Shown here one piece after another: positions 8,103 to 14,631 of a stretch of 29,256 bases of DNA. The DNA comes from a virus: positions 1 through 29,256 of IMG/VR virus record IMGVR_UViG_3300042695_000505; one strand, 5' to 3'. Each line of letters starts with the position of its first letter. Position 1 is the stretch's first letter. The position numbers and the translations under genes were made by a program. The notes beneath the pieces were generated by a model. It was not told where the DNA came from and did no database searches. It was given only the letters and a program-made list of their open reading frames with translations.

Positions 8103-9317
8103 ATGGAAGATATTAAAACAGAAGGGGATTTATTAAAAGTCTTTAATTTTACAACAGCCCAAGTTCCTATCATTGAGGAAAATCTTATAATCAATACAAG
8201 AAGTCCTTGGGTTTATTATGGGATTGCTAATATGGCACCACAGGAACTTATTAGATTATACAATTCATCACCAACACATAGAGCAGCAGTCCAATCAAAA
8301 TGGTTTGGAGTTCGTGGAGAGGAATTAAGTATTCTCAATGGTAATAATGATAGATTGGTTATGGCTAATAGTTTGGGTGATGGTTTTTATGATATTTGGA
8401 TGAAATGTGCTTTGGACTTTATTTTATATGGTGCGTTCGCACTGAATATTGTTTGGAGAAAAGATAGGGAAATGGGTTTTGATATGTATTATATGGATTG
8501 TTCCAAGTTGAGAGCAGAAAAAAGTGATTTATACGACAAGGTTCATCACTATTATTATTCTGCTGATTGGGCTTTTCCAAAAAAGTTTATCCCAAGAAAA
8601 TTAGTTGCCTTTGATTACAATAGTGAAGAATCATCACAAGTATTTTATTATACAACTCATAGTTGCGGAAATAATTTTTATGCTACTCCGTCATATTGGG
8701 GTGGTGCGACAAGTATCTCAACAGAAGTAGAAGTGTATAATTGGTGGTTTAGTAATATTTGTAATAATTTACAACCATCTTTGTTTGTTTCACTCAATTC
8801 AGGAATTCCTGCACCAGAACAAAGAGAGGAAATTTTTAATAATATGACAGCCAAGTATGGTTCGTCAAATAATGCGGGAAAATTATTTTTAACTTTTAGT
8901 GATAGTAAAGAAAACGCACCCGAAGTGACGCAGATACAATCTAATAGTAGTGATAAGATGTGGATTGAGATGGCTGCGGCTGTTCAACAATCAATTTTAA
9001 CATCACATCAAATTAGTAGTCCTGAATTATTAGGTATTATTACGCCAGGAGGACTTGGTGCTCCCGACCATTTAGAAGCCCAAGACCATTTCCAAAACCT
9101 CGTTATTAAACCTATCCAAACTGAAATAAAAAAGGTATTTGAGAAATTATTGTTATTGAGAGATAAAGAACCTGCGGAGTTAGTTATTAAACAATTTACT
9201 ATGGTGACGATTCCTGATGCCGCACCTATCAAAACTGTGGATGTGAATAAAAATATTATTGATACACAAGTTCCATTAGCAGATAATCCTGAAACAAAAC
9301 AAATTATAAATGAGTAG
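8103..9317 (+). CDS. Portal protein
   Basis: Portal proteins form the dodecameric DNA channel at the capsid vertex. This 404-aa protein has the expected length and features: an N-terminal clip/wing region (PQELIRLYNSSPTHRAAVQSK), FILYGAFALNIVWRKDREMG, a conserved LVAFDYNSEE strand, a YWGGATSISTEVEVYNWW helix, and a long late helix with MAAAVQQSILTSHQISSPELLGI followed by GGLGAPDHLEAQDHF. The pattern is that of HK97/SPP1-like portals. The head-tail adaptor gene overlaps its end by 8 nt. In most phages the portal sits next to the large terminase; here the terminase is about 11 kb downstream. Confidence 0.85.
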   Translation: MEDIKTEGDLLKVFNFTTAQVPIIEENLIINTRSPWVYYGIANMAPQELIRLYNSSPTHRAAVQSKWFGVRGEELSILNGNNDRLVMANSLGDGFYDIWMKCALDFILYGAFALNIVWRKDREMGFDMYYMDCSKLRAEKSDLYDKVHHYYYSADWAFPKKFIPRKLVAFDYNSEESSQVFYYTTHSCGNNFYATPSYWGGATSISTEVEVYNWWFSNICNNLQPSLFVSLNSGIPAPEQREEIFNNMTAKYGSSNNAGKLFLTFSDSKENAPEVTQIQSNSSDKMWIEMAAAVQQSILTSHQISSPELLGIITPGGLGAPDHLEAQDHFQNLVIKPIQTEIKKVFEKLLLLRDKEPAELVIKQFTMVTIPDAAPIKTVDVNKNIIDTQVPLADNPETKQIINE

Positions 9318-9933
9318 TCCAGGTATAGTTCCTCAAAATGTCTTACTAATTAGTGAGACGAAATTAAAAAACTTTACAGACATTGACCCTAATGTATCGT
9401 CAAGTGTCCTTTTACCTTTTATCTCTGTGGTTCAACAGACGAAATTAGAATATATTATCGGGGCAAGATACTATAAAGATTTACTTTATGGTGTATCAGG
9501 TAATACTTTATCACAAACAGACACAAATTTCCTAAATTACTTTGCACAACCGATGCTTGTATGGGCTGCGTATGCTGAAGCCCTCCCATCAGTTTTTATG
9601 AGAATTAAAAATAATGGAATTGTGACAGGTGCTGAAAACACGGTGACGATAAAAGAAATGGAGTATATGCAAGGAAGGGCAGATGATAGGTCGCAGTTTT
9701 TTGAGCAGCGACTTATACAGGAATTGATTTTTAATTCCAATTTATACCCACAAGTATTTACAACAACATCTAATCAAGGTCTTTTTCCACATTTGGGGAA
9801 AGCGTATTTTAGTGGAGTCCAAATCAATAATCAAAATGGAGATACATCACCTTATAATATGATGAAAAATTATGGTTTAAGGAGTTATGCTGACCCTACA
9901 TATCCTTATTTGTGTCAAGGAGGTAATTGTTAA
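9310..9933 (+). CDS. Head-tail connector/adaptor protein
   Basis: The 207-aa protein starts in an 8-nt overlap with the portal gene (ATGAGTAG). Its N-terminal half is helical (LLISETKLKNFTDIDPNV, LLPFISVVQQTKLEYIIGARYYKDLL), and LVWAAYAEALPSVFMRIKNNGI is a conserved-looking helix. These are features of the DUF6712-type or gp6-like adaptors found beside portals in Bacteroidota phages. Adaptors form the ring under the portal to which the tail binds. The C-terminal part is polar, with SPYNMMKNYGL and a Cys pair (CQGGNC) at the very end, which is unusual. Function is inferred from position and helical pattern. Confidence 0.65.
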   Translation: MSSPGIVPQNVLLISETKLKNFTDIDPNVSSSVLLPFISVVQQTKLEYIIGARYYKDLLYGVSGNTLSQTDTNFLNYFAQPMLVWAAYAEALPSVFMRIKNNGIVTGAENTVTIKEMEYMQGRADDRSQFFEQRLIQELIFNSNLYPQVFTTTSNQGLFPHLGKAYFSGVQINNQNGDTSPYNMMKNYGLRSYADPTYPYLCQGGNC

Positions 9934-9937
9934 ACTT

Positions 9938-10192
9938 ATGAACGAAACTATATTATTATTATTATCAAATACTTTAACAGGTATTGCTGGTTGGTTTGTT
10001 GGTCGTAAAAGACAACAAGCGGATACGGATAATCAAGTATTACGTAATCTTGAACTTGCTGTTGGATTATACAAAAACATTATTGACGACCTAAAAGAAG
10101 AGATACATCAGTTGAATATTAAAATACAAGAATTGGAAAAAAAGGTTGATGAACTCCATATTGAAAATAAAAGATTAAAAAGTAGTTTATAA
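9938..10192 (+). CDS. Small membrane-anchored coiled-coil protein
   Basis: ATG at 9938 gives an 84-aa protein. An upstream in-frame start at 9887 would overlap the adaptor gene by 47 nt and is not preferred. Residues 4-20 are hydrophobic (ILLLLSNTLTGIAGWFV) and could span the membrane, followed by a positive GRKRQ stop. From about residue 32 to the end the protein is a heptad-like coiled coil rich in Lys, Glu, Leu and Ile. One N-terminal membrane segment with a coiled-coil tail resembles an inner-membrane spanin subunit or a holin-like accessory protein. No endolysin is nearby, so a lysis role is only a possibility. Its stop overlaps the next start by one base (TAATG). Confidence 0.65.
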   Translation: MNETILLLLSNTLTGIAGWFVGRKRQQADTDNQVLRNLELAVGLYKNIIDDLKEEIHQLNIKIQELEKKVDELHIENKRLKSSL

Positions 10193-11490
10193 TGCCAACG
10201 CCGAGAGAAAAAGACGAGACAGAAAAAGATTTTATATCAAGATGTATGAGTGAAACAAAAGGTGAATATCCTGATACAGCGCAACGATATGCTGTTTGTA
10301 AATCTTATGCCGATAAGAGTAGTGAAAAAATGAAAAAACAAGACCTGTTCGTATTGGTCCCTAAGAAGTCCGAGAATAGAGGTAAATATTTGGCAAGGTG
10401 TTCGGCTCACCCACAGATTAAAGGTCAATTTTCCCCCCTTAAAGAACGATTGGCGTATTGTTTAACATCTTTTAATGAATATTATAAGTATTGGACAAAG
10501 ATTGAGGCGTTTGCGGAGGTTCCAAGTGATACAGCATTAGGTGATTGTATTGCGAAAGAAAAAGCCAAGGGGTTTGATTATAAAGAATCATACGCACATT
10601 GTGCGAGTAAAGTTGTGGTTCAGCCAGGCCCTGTTGTTTTGAGTGAAGATAATTTATTGATTGAACCTGTATTGGGTGCAGAGTGTCCGCCAGAAACACA
10701 AGATATAGAATTAAACTTGGCTAATAGACAAAAGTGTATTGATGAGGCTAATTATGGACCATTAAATCCTAATGAACCTAATGAAGATTATTGGAGAAAA
10801 AAAGCAGACCAATTCCAAGGTGATATAAAAGAAGCGAAAAAAGCCTTATGTGGTAATTGTGTATTTTTTATACAAACAAAAAGTATGTTGGATTGTATTG
10901 CTGGAGGTATTGGTGGTGATGATGCGTGGGATAGTATTGATGCTGGTGATTTAGGATATTGTGAAGCCTATGATTTCAAGTGCGCCGCGAGTAGAACCTG
11001 TGATGCGTGGGTTGTTGGAGGACCAATAACAATAGAAGATGAATATGCCGATTTGGAAGATGCTTGTTGGGAAGGATACGAACCAATTGGGTTAAAAGAA
11101 AAAGATGGAAGGATGGTTCCAAATTGCGTTCCTGTAGAACAAGCGAAGGAATTATTCTTAAAGGAGGAAACATCTTTTAATGATTATCCTGAAAGTGCCA
11201 AAAATAATGCTTGTAAAGCGATTAAATGGAAAGAGGAACACGGAGACGAAGTAAAAGGTATGACCCAAGTTGGTTGGATTAGAGCGAACCAATTATGTAA
11301 AAAAGAAAAAATATCAAAAGAAACTATTGGTAGGATGTCAGGTTTCCAAAGGCATAGAAAAAATGCTGTGGTTGCTCCTGAATTTAAGAGCACACCTTGG
11401 AAGGATTCGGGTTATGTTGCTTGGTTGGGTTGGGGTGGTGAGTCAGGTGTTAGTTGGGCTGAAAATAAACTTAAACAATTGAATAAATAA
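10192..11490 (+). CDS. Cys-rich multidomain virion-associated protein
   Basis: The 432-aa protein has several modules. Residues 1-140 hold three diverged copies of a small motif with two Cys 18-20 residues apart (C18/C36 in RCM...RYAVC, C70/C90, C119/C137); the first copy resembles the FIxRCM...QRxAVC motif seen beside phage proteases and capsid genes. Residues 205-265 form a Cys-rich unit, CGNC (210-213), C225, C247, C254 and C260, with DLGYCEAYDFKC; it could bind zinc or an Fe-S cluster, but no ligand can be assigned. Next come ACWEGYEPIG and PNCVPV (281-304). The C-terminal 315-432 is helical and ends with GYVAWLGWGGESG...WAENKL, a domain I know from phage structural proteins. Position suggests a minor head or internal protein; enzymatic function is unknown. 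Confidence 0.55.
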   Translation: MPTPREKDETEKDFISRCMSETKGEYPDTAQRYAVCKSYADKSSEKMKKQDLFVLVPKKSENRGKYLARCSAHPQIKGQFSPLKERLAYCLTSFNEYYKYWTKIEAFAEVPSDTALGDCIAKEKAKGFDYKESYAHCASKVVVQPGPVVLSEDNLLIEPVLGAECPPETQDIELNLANRQKCIDEANYGPLNPNEPNEDYWRKKADQFQGDIKEAKKALCGNCVFFIQTKSMLDCIAGGIGGDDAWDSIDAGDLGYCEAYDFKCAASRTCDAWVVGGPITIEDEYADLEDACWEGYEPIGLKEKDGRMVPNCVPVEQAKELFLKEETSFNDYPESAKNNACKAIKWKEEHGDEVKGMTQVGWIRANQLCKKEKISKETIGRMSGFQRHRKNAVVAPEFKSTPWKDSGYVAWLGWGGESGVSWAENKLKQLNK

Positions 11491-11526
11491 TTTACAAAAA
11501 TTACCAAGATATTATATTTATGTAGG

Positions 11527-11562
11527 TAAAGAGGGTTTTATTACTCCCATTATACCTCTTTA
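11527..11562 (+). terminator. Long-loop hairpin in 11491-11681 intergenic region
   Basis: TAAAGAGG (11527-11534) pairs with CCTCTTTA (11555-11562) around a 20-nt loop and is followed by a T-rich stretch (TTTTATTTATTTTT). It precedes the stronger terminator at 11582. A TATATTTA box at 11513-11520 lies just upstream, so the two hairpins could also belong to a short untranslated RNA. Confidence 0.4.
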
Positions 11563-11581
11563 TTTTATTTATTTTTATATG

Positions 11582-11608
11582 ACCCCCTTATTTTGAGGGG
11601 GTTTTTTT
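11582..11608 (+). terminator. Rho-independent terminator ending the structural operon
   Basis: ACCCCCT (11582-11588) pairs with AGGGGGT (11596-11602) around a 7-nt loop, followed by T to 11608. The T-run runs directly into the first copy of the 63-bp repeat. This separates the head module from the small-gene cassette. Confidence 0.9.
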
Positions 11609-11664
11609 ATCTCAAATAAATATTTGTGTTGCTTGACTTTTTGTGTCATTTGATTATATTTATA
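11602..11664 (+). repeat. 63-bp direct repeat, copy 1 (terminator T-run plus promoter)
   Basis: Bases 11602-11664 are identical to 13742-13804. The unit starts in a terminator T-run and ends in the -7 box of a promoter. It contains the palindrome CAAATAAATATTTG (11613-11626) and the inverted half-sites TGAC (11634-11637) and GTCA (11645-11648) inside the promoter spacer, which look like repressor sites. Confidence 0.95.
11633..11662 (+). promoter_or_regulatory. Promoter in repeat copy 1
   Basis: TTG (11633-11635), 19 nt, then TATATTTA (11655-11662) fits the Bacteroidota TTG-N19-TAnnTTTG pattern with the last base changed. Read as a sigma-70 site, TTGACT and TATATT are 16 nt apart. The start of the 69-aa gene is 19 nt downstream. 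Confidence 0.65.
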
Positions 11665-11681
11665 CTTATAAAAATTAAATA

Positions 11682-11891
11682 ATGGGAAACTTAAAAATTA
11701 GTGGCAACACAACACAGACCGAGGATTGGAACATATCAAACATATTAGATGGTTATATTGATATGTGTAAAGAAATACACGATAAGGAAACTATGGGCAG
11801 TGAAACATCAAGGGTGAATATGACCTATTGGGAAATTGATAGGTTAAAGGATTTTGAACTTGCAATGGAATATGATAGAAAACTCATATAA
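11682..11891 (+). CDS. Small hypothetical protein, first gene of cassette
   Basis: This 69-aa polar, acidic protein (MGNLKISGNTTQTEDWN...) is placed 19 nt after the promoter of the first 63-bp repeat. The second half is probably helical (MTYWEIDRLKDFELAMEYDRKL). No Cys-pair motif, membrane segment or known family was recognised. Its isolated promoter and small size are typical of early phage genes that act on host functions, but that role is inferred only from context. The next promoter follows 51 nt after its stop. Confidence 0.6.
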   Translation: MGNLKISGNTTQTEDWNISNILDGYIDMCKEIHDKETMGSETSRVNMTYWEIDRLKDFELAMEYDRKLI

Positions 11892-11942
11892 TAATTTTAA
11901 TAATATTATAAAAAAAAATATATTAAAAGATTAAAAAATTAT

Positions 11943-11973
11943 TTGGCGGTATTAGGAATTTATTATAATTTTG
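11943..11973 (+). promoter_or_regulatory. Promoter P1 of the cassette family
   Basis: TTG (11943-11945), 20 nt, TAATTTTG (11966-11973), an exact match to TAnnTTTG. The surrounding block from 11941 to the A-run near 11990 is nearly identical to that at 13089-13139. A conserved leader with TATCTCACAATTAAAA follows, then ATG at 12001. Confidence 0.8.
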
Positions 11974-12000
11974 TATCTCACAATTAAAAAAAAAAACAAT

Positions 12001-12297
12001 ATGACGAACCTCTCTAAATCATTCAAAGAATTAAGAAAATTCGGTTATTTCGCAAGACAAAATTTTTCGTGTTGCCAAACTTGTGCGGTGTATGAAATCA
12101 CCGAGGAAATGGGGCATAAAAATTATGTATATTATCACCAACAAGATAATGAAAATAGAAAAAATTACGAAACATTTTATTTAGGTTGGAATGGTGATTT
12201 TGATTTAATCTGTAATACCTTGGAGAAATATGGTGTTGTGGTTATTGATAAAGATGTTAATAAAAGAATTAAAGTATTATCAAATTCTGTAAAATAA
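12001..12297 (+). CDS. DUF6891-like small protein
   Basis: The ATG at 12001 was chosen because the in-frame TTG at 11971 lies inside the promoter -7 box and would be at or before the transcription start. The 98-aa product contains FARQNFSCCQTC (CC and TC Cys pairs), YVYYHQQDNE, FYLGWNGD and a C-terminal KRIKV strand. I associate this combination with the DUF6891 family of small bacterial and phage proteins of unknown function. The three Cys in CCQTC could bind a metal. The gene has its own promoter and leader. Confidence 0.7.
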   Translation: MTNLSKSFKELRKFGYFARQNFSCCQTCAVYEITEEMGHKNYVYYHQQDNENRKNYETFYLGWNGDFDLICNTLEKYGVVVIDKDVNKRIKVLSNSVK

Positions 12298-12299
12298 AT

Positions 12300-12330
12300 T
12301 TTTTTACATTAGGAATTTATTATAATTTTG
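12300..12330 (+). promoter_or_regulatory. Promoter P2 of the cassette family (weak -33)
   Basis: TAATTTTG (12323-12330) and the following leader match P1 nearly base for base from ATTAGG (12308) to the start codon. The expected -33 position reads TTT instead of TTG, so activity may be lower or rely on the shared AGGAATTT element. Confidence 0.65.
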
Positions 12331-12356
12331 TATCTCACAATTAAAAAAAAAACAAT

Positions 12357-12617
12357 ATGAAAAAAAATTACGGACAAGCAAGATTGGACATTCAATTACA
12401 CAATGATGTAATCACAGTATATCACGACGACGGAACCATATTATTCAGTTGGGAACCAGCCAAGGGTGATTGGGATAAAATATTTTATACTTTACAAAAG
12501 TTGAGTGATATGGCTGACCTTAAACAAAAGGCAGTAAAGGATATGGAAAATAATATTGATAATATGAGTAATAAACAACTTGAGGAATTGGTAGAATTAT
12601 TAAATATTAAATTATAA
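12357..12617 (+). CDS. Small hypothetical protein
   Basis: The 86-aa protein starts 27 nt after promoter P2. Residues 8-35 look like a beta hairpin (ARLDIQLHNDVITVYHDDG, ILFSWEP); the rest is helical, ending in MSNKQLEELVELLNIKL. It has no Cys and no membrane segment. No family was recognised. Its own promoter and the shared leader place it with the neighbouring cassette genes. Confidence 0.65.
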   Translation: MKKNYGQARLDIQLHNDVITVYHDDGTILFSWEPAKGDWDKIFYTLQKLSDMADLKQKAVKDMENNIDNMSNKQLEELVELLNIKL

Positions 12618-12631
12618 AATAGATTTTTTTA

Positions 12632-12655
12632 TATTAGGAATTTTATTTAATTTTA
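12632..12655 (+). promoter_or_regulatory. Promoter P3, diverged member of the cassette family
   Basis: TATTAGGAATTTT then TAATTTTA (12648-12655), with the same distance between AGGAA and the -7 box as in P1. The final G is A, there is no TTG at -33, and the leader has lost the TATCTCACAATT part. It probably drives the genes at 12675 and 12861. Confidence 0.5.
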
Positions 12656-12674
12656 CACTATAAATAAAAAATAT

Positions 12675-12857
12675 ATGACCCCGAAATTTCAACCTGTGGA
12701 TTACTCAAAAATGACCGAACAAGAATTTCTTGATTTTTTGGATAAGGAGGCAATAAGAATGAGAGAGGAAAATTATACTCGCCCTTTTGGTAGAGTTGCT
12801 TCGGGTAAAAAAATCAAAGAATATAAATTACTTAAAAAAACACAAATAAAAAAATAA
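12675..12857 (+). CDS. Small basic hypothetical protein
   Basis: The 60-aa protein has an acidic helical first half (YSKMTEQEFLDFLDKEAIRMREE) and a basic second half (GRVASGKKIKEYKLLKKTQIKK). Such charge separation suits a small nucleic-acid or protein binder, but no family was recognised. It follows promoter P3, and the next gene starts only 3 nt after its stop, so the two are probably co-transcribed. Confidence 0.55.
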   Translation: MTPKFQPVDYSKMTEQEFLDFLDKEAIRMREENYTRPFGRVASGKKIKEYKLLKKTQIKK

Positions 12858-12860
12858 ATT

Positions 12861-13085
12861 ATGACTAAAAAAGAACAAGTATCCTATATGGTTCAGGATA
12901 TATTATACAGAATGTCCAATATAAAAGACGAGTTGATGGAATATATGACTGAGGAAAATATGGACCTATTGGTGAGTGATGATAATTATGAAGCCTTGAC
13001 TGAATTAGATGATATAGTTGGTTCAACAGAATTTCTTTATAATCGTCTTGATAAAAAATTTGGTGATATTAGAGAAGAAGAATAA
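12861..13085 (+). CDS. Small acidic helical protein
   Basis: The 74-aa protein is very acidic (YMTEENMDLLVSDDNYEALTELDD) and likely all-helical, starting MTKKEQVSYMVQDILYRM. Small acidic phage proteins often mimic DNA or bind host regulators, but nothing here shows a specific target. It lacks its own promoter and lies 3 nt after the 60-aa gene, so it shares promoter P3. Confidence 0.6.
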   Translation: MTKKEQVSYMVQDILYRMSNIKDELMEYMTEENMDLLVSDDNYEALTELDDIVGSTEFLYNRLDKKFGDIREEE

Positions 13086-13090
13086 AATAT

Positions 13091-13121
13091 TTGGCGGTAT
13101 TAGGAATTTAATTTAATTTTG
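13091..13121 (+). promoter_or_regulatory. Promoter P4 of the cassette family
   Basis: TTG (13091-13093), 20 nt, TAATTTTG (13114-13121). The block from ATTTGGCGG (13089) through the leader matches the P1 block at 11941 with two mismatches. ATG of the 180-aa gene follows at 13147. Confidence 0.8.
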
Positions 13122-13146
13122 TATCTCACAATTAAAAAATTATATT

Positions 13147-13689
13147 ATGAGTATTGTTAAAAATGTTGATATTGTTAAAGGTGCCGATATATTCGGTTGT
13201 CAGGAATGTATGTTTCGTGCCAACTTTATAGAACAAGTTATGGGTTGGGAGGCACAAGCGGGAACAATTTTATTATATGAAAAACCACTTAAAAAATGGA
13301 GATTTGGATATGATTTTCATTTTTGGAATATTGATGATGATGGGAATTTATGGGATAGTCATAGTTGCCTTACTGAATGGTGTAATCAAAATCGTGAATA
13401 TAAAATGCCAAAAAGATTTAACTATAAACTTATGTCCGCTTTTGATTGGAATTATCCACCTCAACACCCTGGCGATTCCACGAAGATTGATATGGTTAAA
13501 TGGGTCAATAAATATATTCCAAAAGATAAATACGATATGATTTATGTTTATGGTATGGGTTATAATAGAAATATGAGTGATAGATTGGTTATGGAAGATG
13601 AAATGTATGAAAATATGTATAATTACGAATTAAAAAAATCGGTAATTGATGAATATAAATTATTAAATGAAATGTCTGTGGTGGTATAA
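13147..13689 (+). CDS. Hypothetical Trp/Tyr-rich protein, last gene of cassette
   Basis: The 180-aa protein is the largest of the cassette and has its own promoter (P4) and its own terminator (13716-13748). It contains FGCQECMF near the N-terminus, an aromatic core (WRFGYDFHFWNIDDDGNLWDSH, about residues 51-72), FDWNYPPQHPGD and a C-terminal helix. It seems compact and soluble. The DDDGN segment looks like a beta turn, not a clear catalytic motif. No family was recognised. Isolation between its own promoter and terminator points to independent regulation. Confidence 0.65.
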   Translation: MSIVKNVDIVKGADIFGCQECMFRANFIEQVMGWEAQAGTILLYEKPLKKWRFGYDFHFWNIDDDGNLWDSHSCLTEWCNQNREYKMPKRFNYKLMSAFDWNYPPQHPGDSTKIDMVKWVNKYIPKDKYDMIYVYGMGYNRNMSDRLVMEDEMYENMYNYELKKSVIDEYKLLNEMSVVV

Positions 13690-13715
13690 ATTGAGTTTTT
13701 TTTTCGTTGTGAATT

Positions 13716-13748
13716 AAGGTGTGGGTAGCAATACCCCACCTTTTTTTT
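13716..13748 (+). terminator. Rho-independent terminator closing the cassette
   Basis: AAGGTGTGGGTA (13716-13727) pairs with TACCCCACCTT (13732-13742) around a GCAA tetraloop, with one bulged T, followed by T to 13748. Its T-run merges into repeat copy 2. Confidence 0.9.
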
Positions 13749-13804
13749 ATCTCAAATAAATATTTGTGTTGCTTGACTTTTTGTGTCATTTGATTATATT
13801 TATA
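13742..13804 (+). repeat. 63-bp direct repeat, copy 2
   Basis: Identical to 11602-11664, 2140 bp away in the same orientation. As with copy 1 it begins in the T-run of a terminator whose hairpin is unrelated in sequence, and ends in a promoter. The palindrome CAAATAAATATTTG is at 13753-13766. Confidence 0.95.
13773..13802 (+). promoter_or_regulatory. Promoter in repeat copy 2
   Basis: TTG (13773-13775), 19 nt, TATATTTA (13795-13802), identical to the copy-1 promoter with the same TGAC/GTCA half-sites in the spacer. It would drive the overlapping gene set starting at 13825. Confidence 0.65.
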
Positions 13805-13824
13805 ATAATAAAAATAAAAATAAA

Positions 13825-14028
13825 ATGACCAACACAGAAAAAGAAATCAAAAAAGTATTAAAGAGTAATGGATACAATTATAGAATATCTACTCGTAGAT
13901 GGATTGTGTATCAAATTTATAACGAACAAGAGAACAAGTTAAATGATTGGATTGGTAAAGAAACTATTGAACTTATCAAAGATGAATTACAACCATATAG
14001 AAAAATAAAAAAGGTAAATTGTGGGTAA
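13825..14028 (+). CDS. Small basic hypothetical protein
   Basis: ATG at 13825 was chosen over an in-frame GTG at 13783, which lies within the promoter. The 67-aa product has the layout EKEIKKVLKSNGYNYRIS, then RRWIVYQIYNEQENKLNDWIG and ends KKVNCG; it is basic and likely alpha/beta. It is the first gene behind repeat copy 2, and its stop overlaps the following GTG start by 8 nt (GTGGGTAA), the spacing seen at many junctions here. No family recognised. Confidence 0.6.
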   Translation: MTNTEKEIKKVLKSNGYNYRISTRRWIVYQIYNEQENKLNDWIGKETIELIKDELQPYRKIKKVNCG

Positions 14029-14248
14029 AATATTATTAAAGGTCACAAAAGAAGATGTAGAAAAATCACTTGGGTATGAATTGGAACACTTCAGCCTTCA
14101 CCCTGAATATGTAAATGGTGAGTGTATCGGTCTTGAAGTTGCCGCAACACCAAAGGAAACTAAATTGGAAACAAAAATAAAATTAAATTTAATTTATGGG
14201 AAAATTAAAAGAGTATTACGAGGACTTCTTGTCCGCAATAGAATTTGA
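14021..14248 (+). CDS. Small hypothetical protein with GTG start
   Basis: The 75-aa frame opens with GTG at 14021, supported by the 8-nt overlap with the upstream gene that recurs elsewhere with ATG. The protein (MGKILLKVTKEDVEKSLGY..., VNGECIGLEVAATPKETK) has a beta-alpha start and a basic C-terminus (YGKIKRVLRGLLVRNRI). The last 53 nt overlap the next gene in another frame, so the basic tail may be partly a by-product of that overlap. Function unknown. Confidence 0.5.
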   Translation: MGKILLKVTKEDVEKSLGYELEHFSLHPEYVNGECIGLEVAATPKETKLETKIKLNLIYGKIKRVLRGLLVRNRI

Positions 14249-14363
14249 CCTGATGTTTGATGATGAATATGACGAATGGTTAAAGAATAAAAACAGAAAT
14301 GAAAATCAATATTATATTGATTTGATAAAAGAATTAAATAAAAAAACAGATGGACGAGATTAA
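14196..14363 (+). CDS. Small acidic 55-aa protein in an overlapping chain
   Basis: ATG at 14196 opens a 55-aa frame: MGKLKEYYEDFLSAIEFDLM, then DDEYDEWLKNKNRNENQYYID and a Lys-rich end. It overlaps the previous gene by 53 nt and the next by 14 nt (ATGGACGAGATTAA), and it alone fills the 101 nt between 14248 and 14350. It is probably helical. The filled gap and the 14-nt overlap, also used at 15481, argue that it is translated. No family recognised. Confidence 0.6.
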   Translation: MGKLKEYYEDFLSAIEFDLMFDDEYDEWLKNKNRNENQYYIDLIKELNKKTDGRD

Positions 14364-14631
14364 ACAATCAGGGGATACAACATCAATCCCTTTAGAAAAA
14401 CCTACGATGAGAGGACATATAGACAATGAAGGTATTTTATATGCTACCACTGAAAGTATTGTAGATGAAAGTTTTGATGAGGAAATGGACACATACGATT
14501 TTATTATCCAAACCTACGCAGACGATTTGATAAATGTTCGCTTAAAGGAAAAACATATACAACAAATGGTCTTGTATATGAGAAAACAACAAGCGGATTT
14601 ACGATACATTAAACACATAATGAAAAATTAA
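14350..14631 (+). CDS. Hypothetical helical protein
   Basis: The 93-aa protein has a flexible polar N-terminus (MDEIKQSGDTTSIPLEKPTMRG), an acidic middle (DESFDEEMDTYDF) and a long C-terminal amphipathic helix (LKEKHIQQMVLYMRKQQADL) with a basic end. The arrangement suits a small helical binding protein, but no family was recognised. It starts within the previous gene and ends 7 nt before the next. Confidence 0.55.
   Translation: MDEIKQSGDTTSIPLEKPTMRGHIDNEGILYATTESIVDESFDEEMDTYDFIIQTYADDLINVRLKEKHIQQMVLYMRKQQADLRYIKHIMKN

Noticed and set aside
9887-9937. Longer N-terminus for the small membrane protein
   Set aside because: It would overlap the adaptor gene by 47 nt and place extra residues before the membrane segment; ATG at 9938 fits the local spacing.
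9938-10192. Definite spanin or holin assignment
   Set aside because: There is a single membrane segment and a coiled coil but no endolysin or lysis neighbours, so the evidence does not reach a lysis call.
11971-12000. Upstream TTG start for the DUF6891-like gene
   Set aside because: The TTG is part of the TAATTTTG -7 box, so it would lie before or at the transcript start. ATG at 12001 keeps the conserved leader.
11602-13804. Possible CRISPR array or insertion sequence between the 63-bp repeats
   Set aside because: There are only two repeat copies, no regular spacers, no terminal inverted repeats and no transposase. The repeats are regulatory in content.
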